DNA of 64,000 nt, taken from NCBI GenBank assembly GCA_947646735.1, contig CANTFK010000239.1, positions 186,001 through 250,000 on the forward strand, given 5' to 3'. Positions 40,245 to 51,810 of this stretch are shown here, in pieces. The notes under the pieces were generated by a model. That model ran no database searches. It was given only the letters and a program-made list of their open reading frames with translations, and was not told the origin of the DNA. The position numbers and the translations under genes were made by a program. The DNA is from Peronospora farinosa. Lineage: Eukaryota > Oomycota > Peronosporomycetes > Peronosporales > Peronosporaceae. Positions within the stretch are counted from its first letter, which is position 1. The number at the start of each line of letters is the position of its first letter.

Positions 40245-41182
40245 TCGACACAAACCTCTGTGCAGAGCTCCATTGTGTAAGCAGCCCGCTATACATATCC
40301 AATTGGTCATTTTGTTGCTTGACGAGGGTGCCAAGGTCGTGTATGACAATCCCCTTAGCTTCGATCAAGGAATAGTGTACACGGTGCTGTGGGTTCAATG
40401 CTAAACCTTTGCAAGCAATAATACATGTGAATCTTTTGCCTGGAACTCCATATACATGCATTGTTGCAAAGGACAAAGTCGATGTAGTATAGATACCTTT
40501 ACCAAATCTACCACCTAAAGCGTGCTTACAGTCAATGTACTGGCAGTATCAATGAGTCGAGAATCGTCAAAGGATGTCTACTAGTCACCTAGCTGCCTAA
40601 ATGACCACAACATCCGGCTAGAACCTTGCTTACTAGTGCACGTAGTAGCATTGCCCAAGCGATTTCTGATGCTTGTCAATTGAAACGACATTGGAGTGCT
40701 TTCTAACGTAGGCCGCGTCGCTCTGAGAAGTGTCAAGGCATTATCGTTCTCTATCACTTGGCAGGAGACAACACGTCGCAACACCTAACGGGATTGAAGA
40801 AATTTATCTGCAATACCCCACCTCACCTCACCTCAGTCACTGTCCCAGCTTGGGAGCTTCCATGACCACTTCTTCATAACTGGATTTGCCTTGGAAAGCG
40901 GTGACGACCTTGATCAAAGGACTAGCAATGGCCTCTCAACTGTTTCTAGTACGTATCATCAACTTTTCATGATTGAGATCGCAACTTGGGTCCATTAACA
41001 CGTGCATGGCACATATGCATCAGAGAGGGCGTGGTGTCTCGAAGATGATGACTGCTGGCAATCAGGCGCTGCGTTCGCATCTAAGTCCAGGCCAAAAGGT
41101 TGGGGAACATCGATGTCTATGGCAAGAGGTTGTTGAAGCTGACATTTCTGTGTAGCGTTATTCTGCGTCGTGGACTTCAAAC
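40245..41182. other. Intergenic; possible leader exon of COX15
   Basis: No confident gene. An open stretch ending 'SHLSPGQK' near 41,098 could be an upstream exon joined at about 41,156 to the reading frame of the COX15 start, giving a basic N-terminal presequence ('RYSASWTSN' before the ATG). The donor would be GTTGGG, which is weak, so I did not include it. Confidence 0.35.
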
Positions 41183-42547
41183 ATGATGAACAAGGCGAAG
41201 AGTTCCATGGTGGAGTCACCCTTACCATGGTGGCTCTTTGGAACTGCAGGCTTGGTTGCAACCACACTTACTGTTGGTGCTGCAGCACGGCTCACGCGAA
41301 CTGGAGCATCGATGCTGTACTGGAAACCTCGTTTCATGCACTCACCAAAGACTGAAAGTGAATGGCACGATGAATTTGACGTGTATCGTGACTTCTGTGC
41401 GCGGTCTCAGCGCACTCCGATGGTAAGTCGAGGGCTAGAATATATCGACAGGTTGCAGAGGATCTGACCGACTTGTTACGGTTAGACGCTCGAGGACTTC
41501 AAGCGCAATTACAAGTGGGAATCAGCTCACCGCAGACTTGGCCAGTTGACAGCTCTCTCTTTCGTTGGACCCTTGACATACTTTGCGATGAAGGGCAAGA
41601 TTCCGATTCCAGCGCAAGCTCCTCTGATGTTAATTGCAGGGCTTGGAGCTACTCAGATGTACCTTGGTCGAGGAATGGTGGAGAAGAACGTTACGCGTGG
41701 TGGCAAAGGTAGCAGTGATGAGAACTCCACGTTCGAGGGAGCCAACTTCTTCCTTCCAATTCATGTAAGAACATGTGCTATCACATTGTTTGACACTGTA
41801 GCTCATGCTGTCTTTGAATTGTGCAGTCGGCCTTGTCGCTCGCGAACTTTTCTCTCCTTGTTTGGACAGGACTTGGAATCATCTCACCGGTATCAAGAGC
41901 AATCACTGTGCGTGGACTCATGACACCAGGTGTGTTGCAAGAAATGGGTGCAGTTCGCAACCATTTTTTGGCTTTGACAGGGCTGGCAGCCAGTACGATC
42001 TTTGCGGGCGCGTTAGTGGCGGAGATTGACGGTGGACGTGAGTTTCAAACGTTCCCCAAGATGGGGGACCATTGGATTCCGCAAGGTCTCTTCGACCAGC
42101 AGGTGATGGTCGATAGCATTTGTTTTGGTGGATTGCATTGCATTGACATGGTGTCTGCGTGTTTTTACTTGTTCTTGACAGCCGTGGCTGCGCAACTTCC
42201 GTGACAATGTGGCTCTCGTGCAATTGGACCACCGCCTATTGGCAGTGGCTACTCTTGCTGCGTACACGACCGTCTATTTAAAAGCACGTAAGCCTCGTAT
42301 CTGGACAAACCTTCCAGAAGATGCCAAGCACGCTATGACACTAGCAGTGGCAGCAACGGGTGGTCAAGTATTGATGGGTGCGACAATGCTCGTGAAGGAG
42401 GTGCCGACGCCGCTAGCGATGGTGCATCAAAGCGGTGCGGCGTTAGTCTTGGGATCGTCGTTGTGGGTGCTGCATGCTCTACGTTTTGCTCGTCCTGGTG
42501 GGCTAATGGGAGCGGCAGTTGCGACTGCTGCCGCCAAGGTCGCGTAA
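41183..42547 (+). CDS. COX15: Heme A synthase COX15
   Basis: Four exons (41183-41422, 41486-41764, 41827-42102, 42182-42547; introns 63, 62 and 79 bp) give 386 residues. The enzyme of the mitochondrial inner membrane oxidises the C8 methyl of heme O to make heme A for cytochrome c oxidase. Seen: 'RLTRTGASMLYWKP' and 'KRNYKWESAHRRLGQ' in the first part, the conserved heme-ligand histidines in 'SAHRRLG', 'AVRNHFLA', 'VQLDHRLLA' and 'PLAMVHQSGA', and about eight hydrophobic segments. Every intron falls where the family frame demands and all are phase 0. The ATG at 41183 gives little targeting sequence, so an upstream exon may exist. Confidence 0.92.
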
Positions 42548-42800
42548 AATTTGACAAGTTGAAGTTGCAGTTGTCGATTGGACGACGTAACGCGTTTGCA
42601 TTAAAATGATAATCAATTTGATTACGTAGCTTGCTGACGAAGCTGGCTCGTCACATTTTGTGTGTGCCACTCTATAAATGCATAGGTCGACTAATTATAC
42701 GTCGTGTCCAAATCAAAGTGTCTCCAATAAATTCTATACAATTTTCGAGTCATTAAGACATTAGCAGTCACAAGTCCATAGCATTGATACGCATTTCAAT

Positions 42801-43535
42801 ATGTTTACAGGCATTATCGAAGAAATTGGCACGGTCATGTCCATGCAAGAGCGTCACGATCTCTTGCTATGGAATGGTGAGCGTGGTACAGGTTTTGAGC
42901 TACTTGTCCATGTAAAAGTGGCGCTAAAAGGTGCTTATGTCGGCTGCAGCATTGCCATTAACGGGACGTGTCTGACTGCCACAAGCATTGACAAAGACTG
43001 CGTGTCCTTTGGTGTGGCACCCGAGACGCTCCGTCGCACGAATTTGGGCACGCTCACAACTGGTGACAAGGTGAATGTGGAACGCAGCATGGGCGTGGAT
43101 GCACGTAATAGCGGCCACTTTGTACAGGGTCATGTGGATGGTACAGGCACCATCTTGTCTTTCAAACGAGAGCACGACTCGCTCTGGGTCAAAATCTCTG
43201 CGACGTCCGAGATAATGCACGATATTGTGGCGAAGGGCTACATTGCCATTGACGGCACAAGTCTCACAGTGTGTGAGGTGGATCGTACCAACGGCTGGTT
43301 CTCCGTCATGCTCATTTCGCACACGCAGAATCACATCATTCTTCCGTTAAAGAAGGTCGGTGATCACGTTAATCTGGAGCCAGATGTATTGGGCAAGTAC
43401 GCTGCACGCTCAATGGGTGAAGTGCTTGAACGAGTGGATGCACTGGAAAGTCAGCTGCAGCTTGTGAAGCGCGTGACGACAGGACTTGCCATTGTTGCCA
43501 GTGTGTTGGGAGTAGCTCTTGTCATTCGAAAGTGA
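42801..43535 (+). CDS. Riboflavin synthase with hydrophobic C-terminal tail
   Basis: A single exon of 244 residues from the ATG at 42801. The enzyme dismutates two 6,7-dimethyl-8-ribityllumazine molecules to riboflavin plus a pyrimidinedione, the last step of vitamin B2 synthesis. Seen: the two lumazine-binding repeats, 'MFTGIIEEIGTV' and 'INGTCLTATSI' in the first and 'GHFVQGHVDGTGTI' and 'IDGTSLTVCEVD' in the second, and 'LLISHTQ'-like 'MLISHTQNHIILP'. Bacterial and fungal enzymes end at about residue 205-215. Here 30 more residues form a charged helix ('LERVDALESQLQLVKRV') and a hydrophobic run ('GLAIVASVLGVALVI') ending in Arg-Lys. This looks like a tail anchor (inference). It converges with TAF5, 129 bp between stops. 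Confidence 0.92.
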   Translation: MFTGIIEEIGTVMSMQERHDLLLWNGERGTGFELLVHVKVALKGAYVGCSIAINGTCLTATSIDKDCVSFGVAPETLRRTNLGTLTTGDKVNVERSMGVDARNSGHFVQGHVDGTGTILSFKREHDSLWVKISATSEIMHDIVAKGYIAIDGTSLTVCEVDRTNGWFSVMLISHTQNHIILPLKKVGDHVNLEPDVLGKYAARSMGEVLERVDALESQLQLVKRVTTGLAIVASVLGVALVIRK

Positions 43536-43664
43536 AGGTGCTGCAACGAGATAGGTAGCGTTCCAAATGCAGTCGCTTTGTACGCACAATATGCCCAACA
43601 CGAGGAGGAAAGGCATTTCGTATTTGATGATTATCCCTCAAAAAAATTGTCAATTTGTCGTGCG

Positions 43665-46456
43665 CTACAGCTCGCTATGTCTCATTTTGGACTGGAAAAT
43701 TCCGCCAGCAAGCAGCAGGTTGCGCGGTGTGAAGTGGACACGGTACATCGGCGTTTGCTTAGAGCGCAGTGTCTTCAAGAGGAACCGTGAGGACGGCAGC
43801 TCCTGCACTGCTCCCGGCCGTACCATCGGCACCGGTTTTACAAACCGGCTTCGACCAGGTAGTTGAGTGCTGTGTCGCACGTCTGCATCTGAACAACTCA
43901 TGTGCAAATCTTTCATAGCCCCTGAAAGTGCTGAATACGTCGACGGCTTCTCAGTAAGTGCCTTCATATCCCAAAGGCGCACAGTAGAGTCCATCCCGCT
44001 GCTTGCTAGAATCGTGCTCTCCTGGCTAAAATCCAGTGAAGTGACCATGGCCTTATGGCCCATGAGGGTTTCTAAACGCTTACCAGCTTGCAGGTCCCAA
44101 ATGTTAATGTACTGGTCTTCCCCTGAACTTGCGAGATACCGGCCGTTGCGCGAGAACGCAAGGCACTGCACTCCACGAAAGTGGCCCGTAAATACACGGA
44201 CACATTTGCCAGACTGCACGTCCCACAACCGTACGGTTTTGTCGCTGGAGCCCGTGGCCAAGTAGTTGTGATTCGGGTGAAAACGCACACAATCTACATC
44301 CGATAAATGACCAGCAAAAACGCGCAATGGTGTCACGTGATCCGTACTCCAAAGCCGTGCAGTCCGGTCCATCGAACAGGTCGCAAAATAGTATCCGAGT
44401 GGCGCGAAGGTGACATCCCACACCGGATATCCGTGATGAGACCGATACACAACCAAGTTGCTCTTCGCTGCCATACTCCACAGTCGCACTGTCGAGTCTG
44501 CTGACGCTGTGAGAGCAAATCGGTTGTCAGGTGAAAAGCTTGCGCCATAGATAGCAGCCGAGTGGCCTCGAAGTACGGCCATTTTTTCATCTTCCTCTGC
44601 GTCAGTGTGAAACGGTCGTGCGTTGCCCTGGTATGCAGATCCTGTAGCAGTTCCAAGCGGCTGATCGTCGTTGCGCCAAACTCGAAAGGAGGCATCATCG
44701 CAGGCAGCACCCACCATGGTGACATCGTCACTGAAGCACATATTGTTGACGTGCGTTGCTGAATTCAGCAAGGTAAAGCACAAGGCCGATGGAAGTACAC
44801 TACGGCTTACAGGTGCACGAACCCGGATATCCTCGAGAATATGCTCCTTCATATTAGCAGGAATACGTAGCACAAGTTTCTCCAGCACACCCGTATTAAA
44901 CGCATTCTTTCGATCCGGAAGTGGTCCAATCTCCTCCAGTAATTCCTTCTTCATGCCTGCCATGTCATCATCTGACAGCCTTGTACGTTTGTGTTTGCGG
45001 TGCACATCTGTAGAAGCAGCAGATGCCTTGCCTTTATCCTTTGCGCTGTCAGCACCAGTCTTTTTGTCGCCATCGGCTCCTCCAGATTCATTACCTGCAA
45101 TCGAACCACTCGCTACGACACTCCCCGCGACACCGTTGGTAGATACACTGCCATCTTTTCCCGTTGCAGCGCTATCATCTACTTCCTCTGTAGAGGGGTC
45201 ATGCACTTTGCGTTCAGGAAAAACTCCCCACTTGACAGGGACAGCATTCAGATCCTGCACTGTGTAGCCCATGCTTGCAATAGTTGCAGCAGTGTTGCCA
45301 TGAGCAGTACGTACCATATAGTCTACATCATAGGGACCTGTTGTCAGCGGCATAGCAATTTCACTTTCACTTGGGTGGTTGGATGTAGCAACAGCCAATT
45401 CAAGCTCATTCGAGTCCCTGAATCCACTAGCTGCATCATCCTTGGGTTCCAAATTATTTAGTACGCCTGGTATAGAAGCATCTTGTAGCTGTTGAATCTG
45501 TATTCCCGGTTGATTTGATGTCACCACAAGATTGACACGTTCATTGACGATTGACAACAATAGAAAAAGCCGTTCCTGACTCAAAAAGGTATTGAGTAGC
45601 TCAAAAGATAGCAAACTCATCTCCACATTGAATTTGCTATGAAGAACTTCGCGCACATATTCATTTTCTCGTAACTGCTGCAGAGAAAACACAAGACTGA
45701 GAATTCGAAGCTCTTCCAAGTGCAATCTCGTATGATCACGTGCATGACGATAAAAGAAACATCTGCCCGCTTCAAGAAAACCCTTTGACAGCAGCTCGAG
45801 ATAGCAATGGACAAAGACAGGAAATACCACGGCATGTAATTCCTTGCGATACATATCTAATGAATTGCAGATCCAGTCCATGAGTTTTTGATATGCTTCA
45901 TCATAGGTTTCAGGATTACCATCTGTTAATCCATAGAACAACTGCAATAGAGTACAAAAAACGTACACCATCAGTGTCAGTGTCTTGGTACATATTGGAT
46001 GATTACGTCATCAACAAAATGTCACGAGTGATTCGTGGCTTTTTGTAAGGTTCCATATCACAGAAATACAGAATACTACATACTACATACATACATACAT
46101 ACATACATACAGTACAAAGTATCTCAATGATTGCAGTTACAACGCACCAGATGATTGGCAGTACACGCCAGAGTTGTCAACCCTAAATGTTGAGCGTATG
46201 TAGCAAGAGTTACATCTTCAATTTGTCCCGTCTCTTCACCCACCAGTCGTCGTCGCTCCTCTTCTGTGACTTGATGTTGCCGTGTCTCTCCTTTAGTGAC
46301 ATTGTACCCTCTTGTTTCTAGATACTTACGTAATAATTCATCCATAACAGACGCATTTACATCCAATCGTGTTGAATGTTCCAAGGATCGCAGCGTGGTT
46401 GGATCGAGTGGACGAGGCGAGGTCCCATGACCCGTCGCTGTTACCAGAAATGACAT
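43665..46456 (-). CDS. TAF5: TFIID subunit TAF5
   Basis: Two exons, 46456-46148 and 45941-43665 (206-bp intron holding a TACA microsatellite), give 861 residues. TAF5 is the WD40 scaffold of TFIID (and of SAGA in some lineages). Seen: a LisH-like helix in exon 1 ('MDELLRKYLETRGYNV'), the TAF5 NTD2 domain spanning the splice ('YDEAYQKLMDWICNSLDMYR', 'VFPVFVHCYLELL', 'NEYVREVLHSKFNV'), a charged linker with Ser/Gly/Lys, and seven WD40 blades ('VLRGHSAAIYGASFSPDNR', 'VFAGHLSDVDCVRFHPNHNY', 'VFTGHFRGVQCLAFSRNGR', 'TLMGHKAMVTSLDFSQ' and others). The C-terminal 'HFTPRNLLLAGG' is also TAF5-like. The ATG lies 135 bp from the divergent GPCR gene. Confidence 0.93.
46086..46110. repeat. TACA tetranucleotide microsatellite in the TAF5 intron
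   Basis: About six units of (CATA)n within the 206-bp intron of TAF5, preceded by interrupted ACTACATACTACATAC. Probably length-variable. Confidence 0.9.
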
Positions 46457-46591
46457 TCACTTTCTCTCGACGTGACAAAAGACAGAATGAACGTCAATCT
46501 GAAGCACCCCCTTTTCAAAACGCTGCATTTATTACGATCCATTTTATGTAAATGCCATAATGTATGTGCACTACATAAATTACTACCCAAC

Positions 46592-47803
46592 ATGGTGCTC
46601 ATGCAAGTAGTGTTGTTACTGGTAGTGACGGTCGTGTCTGGTGCAGGCTGTAGCTTTCTTTTGGCTACATGGAAGCGTGTAGAAGCTCCCAATTATGTAA
46701 GCCGTCGTATTGTTACGTCGATAGGAATCGCTGGACTTTGTACTACCCTTGCTTTCTCAATGTACGTTGTTTGACAAAATCTGATTCTTCTGATTCTTCT
46801 GATTCTCGCTACAAACTAACCTCTTTTTACATGTTATTGTGATCAGGTCACTAATTGTCAATGGTCGTGGACAGAATTATCGACATCATGAAGGTTTGTG
46901 CTATACACAGGCACTAACATTACAGTACTTTTACTTGGCGTCGTATCTCTGGACATCATGCTTCGCGTTTCATGTTTACCAGATCATTGTCAAGCGGTGC
47001 GTTGTCATTTAAAAGAACAGGGCTGAATCTTTTACCAATTGCTGAGAGAAAGGATGACTTTTTGTCGTATAGGAATGAGTATCCAGAGGAGTTTCTGTGG
47101 GTGTATCGTGGCATTGGGTGGGGCCTACCTGGTTTAGTGCTGATTTATCTGATACTTCGTCAATTGACTGGACATATTGGAGTTGGTGGAGCCGATCGTC
47201 TATGGTGCTGGATCGCAGTCCATACGACGGACGAAGAAACAGGAGAAAACGCGCTTGTCCTGGCAACGTGAAGGAGCTCTACAGCAACTGTTGTTATTTT
47301 ACGCACCTGTCGTTAGTGTGTTTGTCTTCAATGTGGTCATTTATCACAATATCCTCAAGTTTCTGAACATGGATCCCATGGCACAACGTTTTCGTGAAAA
47401 AGTGAAGCTTTACTTGGGAATCTTCTTCTTCTGTTCAGTTTGGGGAATAATCAACAGGTTGGTGCAATTCTTCCGCGCTGACCATACACCGATCGAGTTT
47501 GTGTGTGTGATGGAAAGCATTTTTGACCCGCTGCAACCACTGTTAAATGCGGTGGCATATGGCACGAACAAGCAGTCGTTGGAAGCGTACAAAGATCGGT
47601 TTTGTCCAAAGTGGATGTACTCGTCGTTGCCGTCTTCTGACGAAGAAGAATCCTCAGGAATAGATGACTCCCCGTTGCTCTCTCGTACCAGCGATATAGT
47701 GGCAAATTCTGCCTTGGACCCTCTCGATCGTGAGTTTGGCCACTACTTTGACCAACGTGGACCTCGCAGTAAGTCACACCACCAGCATCGACCGAAAGTA
47801 TGA
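46592..47803 (+). CDS. cAMP-receptor-like seven-TM GPCR; gene model needs a 25-nt excision
   Basis: Model: exons 46592-46761, 46847-46996, 47073-47217 and 47243-47803, 341 residues. These receptors are relatives of Dictyostelium cAR proteins and signal through heterotrimeric G proteins; the ligand in oomycetes is unknown. Seen: hydrophobic segments from 'VLLLVVTVVSGAGCSFLL' onward, 'EGLCYTQALTLQYFYLASYL' with the TM3 Cys, 'RGIGWGLPGLVLIYLILRQL', the second-loop motif 'DRLWCWIA', 'LLLFYAPVVSVFVFNVVIY' and 'PLQPLLNAVAYGTN'. The C-tail is acidic and Ser-rich. After 'WCWIA' the frame is lost, and family-like sequence resumes in another frame after 25 nt bounded by GT (47218) and AG (47242). The piece may be an ultra-short intron or an indel; one conventional alternative (47182-47242) would remove the conserved WCWI motif. 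Confidence 0.75.
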
Positions 47804-48164
47804 GCCGATGAGTATAAAGATACTACAAGGATAGGCTGGCACATTTTCACGCGAAGGCTAGAGACAAAACCAGCAGCATTTGAATGCTTGCTTAATGATT
47901 ATATGCAGTTGATAAAGGAATGGCAGTGTAAAGCTAAACGCCTTCCGACCTAACTGTCTGGTTCTGGTGCTTGATGAATGCATGTCCGCATAGTCCGAAA
48001 AATTGTTTTCCAGAATCTTTGCAAGCTTGACTGATCTTAAAAGAGCGAGGGCGACGCCCCATGGCCAGCCGACCGAGGCTGTGAGCCACGGTCCGACTTG
48101 ACCTTAACGTAATAGTCCTGATAGGTATCACATACAAGAGTTAGCGACACGGCATTCCACACAA

Positions 48165-49139
48165 CTATCTCCACATCTGTCGTAGACGTACCCAGACATA
48201 TTTCCGCTTGTTAGCGTCCTGTAGGAGCTTGACTATCTCCGGTACCAGGTTCAGCGTTTGCTCATCCGTAAACTTATTGTTCAGGTAGTTAACAAACTGT
48301 TCATCTGTGCAGCGGTTCTGACCATAGTCCTTGCAGCTAGTCTTAAACTCATCAACGCCGGCAGGCCCCGACGTGCTCTCAATGAGTCGCAGCACACGGT
48401 CGTATACGACTTGCACATCTGGGCCAACAGCAGCTGCAGGCATGCGGTCCGCAAAGGGCGACATGAGCTTTTGCTTTAAATTCTGCACATTGCCCGACGG
48501 CGGAATGCTCGCAACACGCTGTAGCGCATCGTACAGCTGCGAGGCAGCAGCCGGTTGGTCCACAGCTCCAGTCAAAATCTCAGTAGGGGTGATCTCCCGA
48601 CCATAAAACTTCTTATTGATATCGGATCGTGCCATAATGCCTGAACCTTGCAGCCCCACACCGCCAAAGAGACCCTTGCTGTGGCTGTACGTGTAATTGG
48701 GTGCGACACCCGAAGTACTAAAATTAGCATTAGCCCCAGCTGCACGGCCATAGGGGCCTGCCGCAAACTCCAAGTTTGCACCAGCAGAGAGCTGTCCCTT
48801 TTGCATAAAGTTCTTGACTGCAATGTCCGAGTTGAGAATAATCATAAACTCAATCATCTGAGCACCCATTTCAGCACCAAAGCCCATTCCAGCTGTACCA
48901 ATAGCACTAGGAGCTGACCATCGACCGTCCTGTAGCTTCGAAATGACCACACCTGTACCCACTTTGCCTGTCCAGATAAAACCAGCCTTGACAACTGTAA
49001 GAAACGCCAAACCCTTGGCTTCATGAAGAAGATCAATAGGAATACGTTTATCTTGTTCCAGACTTGGACTAAATAGATGCTCCAGTGTTTGTTCTGCTGC
49101 ACGAATTGCACCTTCCATGGTCGTAATTTGGTCCGTCAT
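48165..49139 (-). CDS. SYLF (Ysc84-like) domain protein
   Basis: A single exon of 324 residues from the ATG at 49139. SYLF domains bind phosphoinositides and, in yeast Ysc84 and animal SH3YL1, actin, acting in endocytosis and membrane trafficking. Seen: 'PIDLLHEAKGLAFLTVVKAG', the start of the domain, 'GTGVVISKLQDGRWSAPSAI', 'MGFGAEMGAQMIEFMIILNS', then 'GANLEFAAGPYGRAAGAN' and 'SKGLFGGVGLQGSGIMARSD', ending at about residue 205 with 'NKKFYGREITPTEILTG'. No SH3 domain is present. A separate helical C-terminal part (last ~60 residues, with Cys and Lys/Arg) has no match I know. It is convergent with the GPCR gene, 361 bp between stops. Confidence 0.88.
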   Translation of the reverse strand: MTDQITTMEGAIRAAEQTLEHLFSPSLEQDKRIPIDLLHEAKGLAFLTVVKAGFIWTGKVGTGVVISKLQDGRWSAPSAIGTAGMGFGAEMGAQMIEFMIILNSDIAVKNFMQKGQLSAGANLEFAAGPYGRAAGANANFSTSGVAPNYTYSHSKGLFGGVGLQGSGIMARSDINKKFYGREITPTEILTGAVDQPAAASQLYDALQRVASIPPSGNVQNLKQKLMSPFADRMPAAAVGPDVQVVYDRVLRLIESTSGPAGVDEFKTSCKDYGQNRCTDEQFVNYLNNKFTDEQTLNLVPEIVKLLQDANKRKYVWVRLRQMWR

Positions 49140-49409
49140 GACGGTAATAATGAGACCAAAAGAATTGATAAAGAGAGATTCGACCTTAAGCTGCTGTTTT
49201 GTGTTGTGCCACAAAAAAAGCAATAGCACGACAAAAAAAAATGTTGCCACATTGATGGGTTCTCAACTGTCTCATTTCTCGGTTCGGAGACCCATCATCT
49301 TCACCAATCAGATTACACTAATCAAATCTATTTTGACCAATTACAAATTGGACATCATACATGGACGAAAACTTTTGTCTTCCAGACCAATGCCATGCAT
49401 ATTTTGTAA

Positions 49410-50964
49410 TTAAATTCGCATCCGTGCGAGATAAGCGCCTAAAGTGGGAGTATCGGTGACTTCTACCATAGCAATCCCCAGTTGCTCGTAATCCTTACGC
49501 TCATTGTAAATCTGTGCACTAATGCGCGCATAAAGCTGGTTCTGAAACGGCACCACACGCACCACAATACGGTACTGGTCGTCTAGAAAATCCATAATCG
49601 CATCGCATAATGGCATTGCTTCGTCGTGTGACATTGGCTTGCCTTCCGAGGTCATTGGCCACTCCACAGGAATACGCACGTTACATACAAATGGAGCGCG
49701 TTGCCAATTCGGTAGCAGCACATTTGTCTTCCATGTTGTAGCCAAGTACTCGCCAGCCCAGTCAATCAGCGACTTGTTGTGCGCGTAAATGCGGCTCACG
49801 CCCACGCTCTCGTAAAAATCTAGTGCTGCCACGATCGTCAGAAAATTGGCTTCGTCTCGTGTACCTTGGATCGCAAACTCTTCGACAAAGCCTTGGCCGT
49901 ACGCAAGCGACGTCACGACGGGACGTACAGTGTTCTGATACACCTTGCTGACATGCAAGAACGAACAAGACTTGCAGCCAAACAGCCATTTGTACGCCGT
50001 GCCGACGTAAAAATCAGCACCCAGTTCGTTTAAGTTGAGTGGCACCTGGCCGGGGGCGCTCGCACCGTCCACTAGCACGGGGATATTCCGGGCGTGAAAA
50101 ATTGGGATAAGCTTCTCTAACGGTAACACGAAACCTGTGGTGCTAGCAATATGGTCGAGCACAGCCAACCGCGTGTTGGACGTGATCGCATTCGCTACCT
50201 GCTGTGCTAACGAGTCGTAGCTCTCAATCGGCAGCACAACGTCGACCACTTTGAGTTCCACGAATTCCTGCGTGCAGTAACAAAGATGGCGCAGCGTATG
50301 AAGCACAGCCGAGTCTGTAAAACAAACAAAAAGCAGTGTGGTGAGACTCATTAGCCATAAATAGAGCCAAAGTGTGTTGCCATCCATTCAATACACAAGA
50401 AAACGTACATGTGAGGTTGAGACACAGCACTTCGTCGTCGTTCTGCAAATCCAGCGACTGCAGCACGGCATTCGTACCCGTGGTAGCATTTGTCACAAAG
50501 ACCAGATCCTCTGCGTCTGCATGAATAAACCTCGCAAGGTGCGACGCTGCCTGGCGCAGCATCGTCGGCACCTCGCGACGCATGAACCTGTCTGGATTCA
50601 TCTCCATCTTGTTGACAAAGTGGGCTTGTGCCTGCATGACGGGCTTAGGAGCTACACCGTATGCATTTTGATTGAGGAAGATCGTATTCGGCTCGAGATT
50701 AAAGACGCTGCGGCACTCACGGCCCAGCACGAGGTTGCGTAGATAACGTCGACTGTCGGGCCACAATGTCGTCATTCCTAAAGCAGAATAGTCCTCAGCA
50801 AGAGCCTGATCTTGTTGCTGCTGCACGTTCTTCTCCTGTTTCATCTCTTCTCCCTCCTGCGTAGAGTCTACGACCCCTGGAGGCTTCAAATTAACAGCAG
50901 ACGAGATAGTATTGTCGTGAATTGGAGCGATTGTCGGCACAGCAGGAGTCGTAGCCATTTTCAT
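49410..50964 (-). CDS. Class V aminotransferase-like PLP enzyme
   Basis: Two exons, 50964-50409 and 50314-49410 (94-bp intron), give 486 residues; upstream in-frame sequence has a GTG but no earlier ATG. The fold type I, class V family includes isopenicillin N epimerase-like enzymes, cysteine desulfurases and ergothioneine C-S lyases. Seen: 'FLNQNAYGVAPKPVMQAQ' at the substrate-binding start, 'VTNATTGTNAVLQSL' (PLP phosphate loop), 'LVDGASAPGQVPLNL' with the PLP-binding Asp, and 'YVGTAYKWLFG' with the Schiff-base Lys. Splicing restores 'LNLTYSAVLHTLRHLC'. The 85-residue N-terminal extension is Gln/Glu-rich and lacks family similarity. The substrate cannot be assigned; the sequence most recalls the isopenicillin N epimerase-like subgroup. 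Confidence 0.88.
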
Positions 50965-51810
50965 TGCTTCCAGAGCGATTTTCACACGTGTGTGAGATCA
51001 GCAGCAGATGTCAAGAGAAGGCCTTCAATGGAGAGTGTACCGTTAGTCAAAGTAGCGATCCAGTCGCGTCAAAAAGCGACTTGCTATGAGTGAGCGGAGT
51101 CTCTTCGATTTATGACGGCGTCGATCTCAGGCGCGGGCGTATATTATGTCGCTGACTAATTCGGACATGAGAATAAATATGTGATGCCTCTCTTTTCGAA
51201 TATATTATTGGAAACGCATTTAAAACGTCGCTAGCGATCTATATCGACTTTATTAAACTCTGTTTTAAGGTGCGAAGCTCCGTTTTAAGGATACCCAAAA
51301 TTCACGCTTGTACCCAATTTGACGCCATAAACGTGACGTAGAATCAGAAAAGCAAGGTGCTTGACTCATTCCGCAATAGTCCACGTCGCCGTACGCGCGT
51401 GCTGATTGGTAAGCAGTGCACATCCTTGCGTGACTTGGTAGCTCTGTTGCAAGCCATTGGCTAGTGCACAAAATTCAGTAAAAGGGGGCTCGATTAGGGG
51501 CAATAATCGATTCGAAACGGCACATCAACGATGCACTACAAGCTGTCGAGTGCCTTTTACCCAAAGGAAGTTCGAAGGACGGCTGGCTACCAGATGCAAG
51601 TGCATTGGAGACTGTCGAGACGAGTAAACGACGGACAATGAATGACACGCCGGACGTGGCGCGTGGATATGATATATCTGCAGCACATCTCAAACAAAGT
51701 GCGTGCAGTCTATCGGTACATTCAAAGCGTACTTAAGAATCATCAATCCGTTTGAAGAAGATATGTGATAACGGGATTATTAACAGTGGGGTACATTTGA
51801 GCACTAACAG
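50965..51810. other. Intergenic, no gene seen
   Basis: Short minus-strand frames (51,265-51,693) have no family resemblance. It should contain the aminotransferase promoter and the 3' UTR of the SMP-30 family gene. Confidence 0.45.

Noticed and set aside
44671..45461. Long plus-strand ORFs opposite TAF5
   Set aside because: They mirror the TAF5 linker and WD40 coding sequence.
48258..48917. Plus-strand ORFs opposite the SYLF gene
   Set aside because: They are shadows of the SYLF coding sequence, with no independent support.
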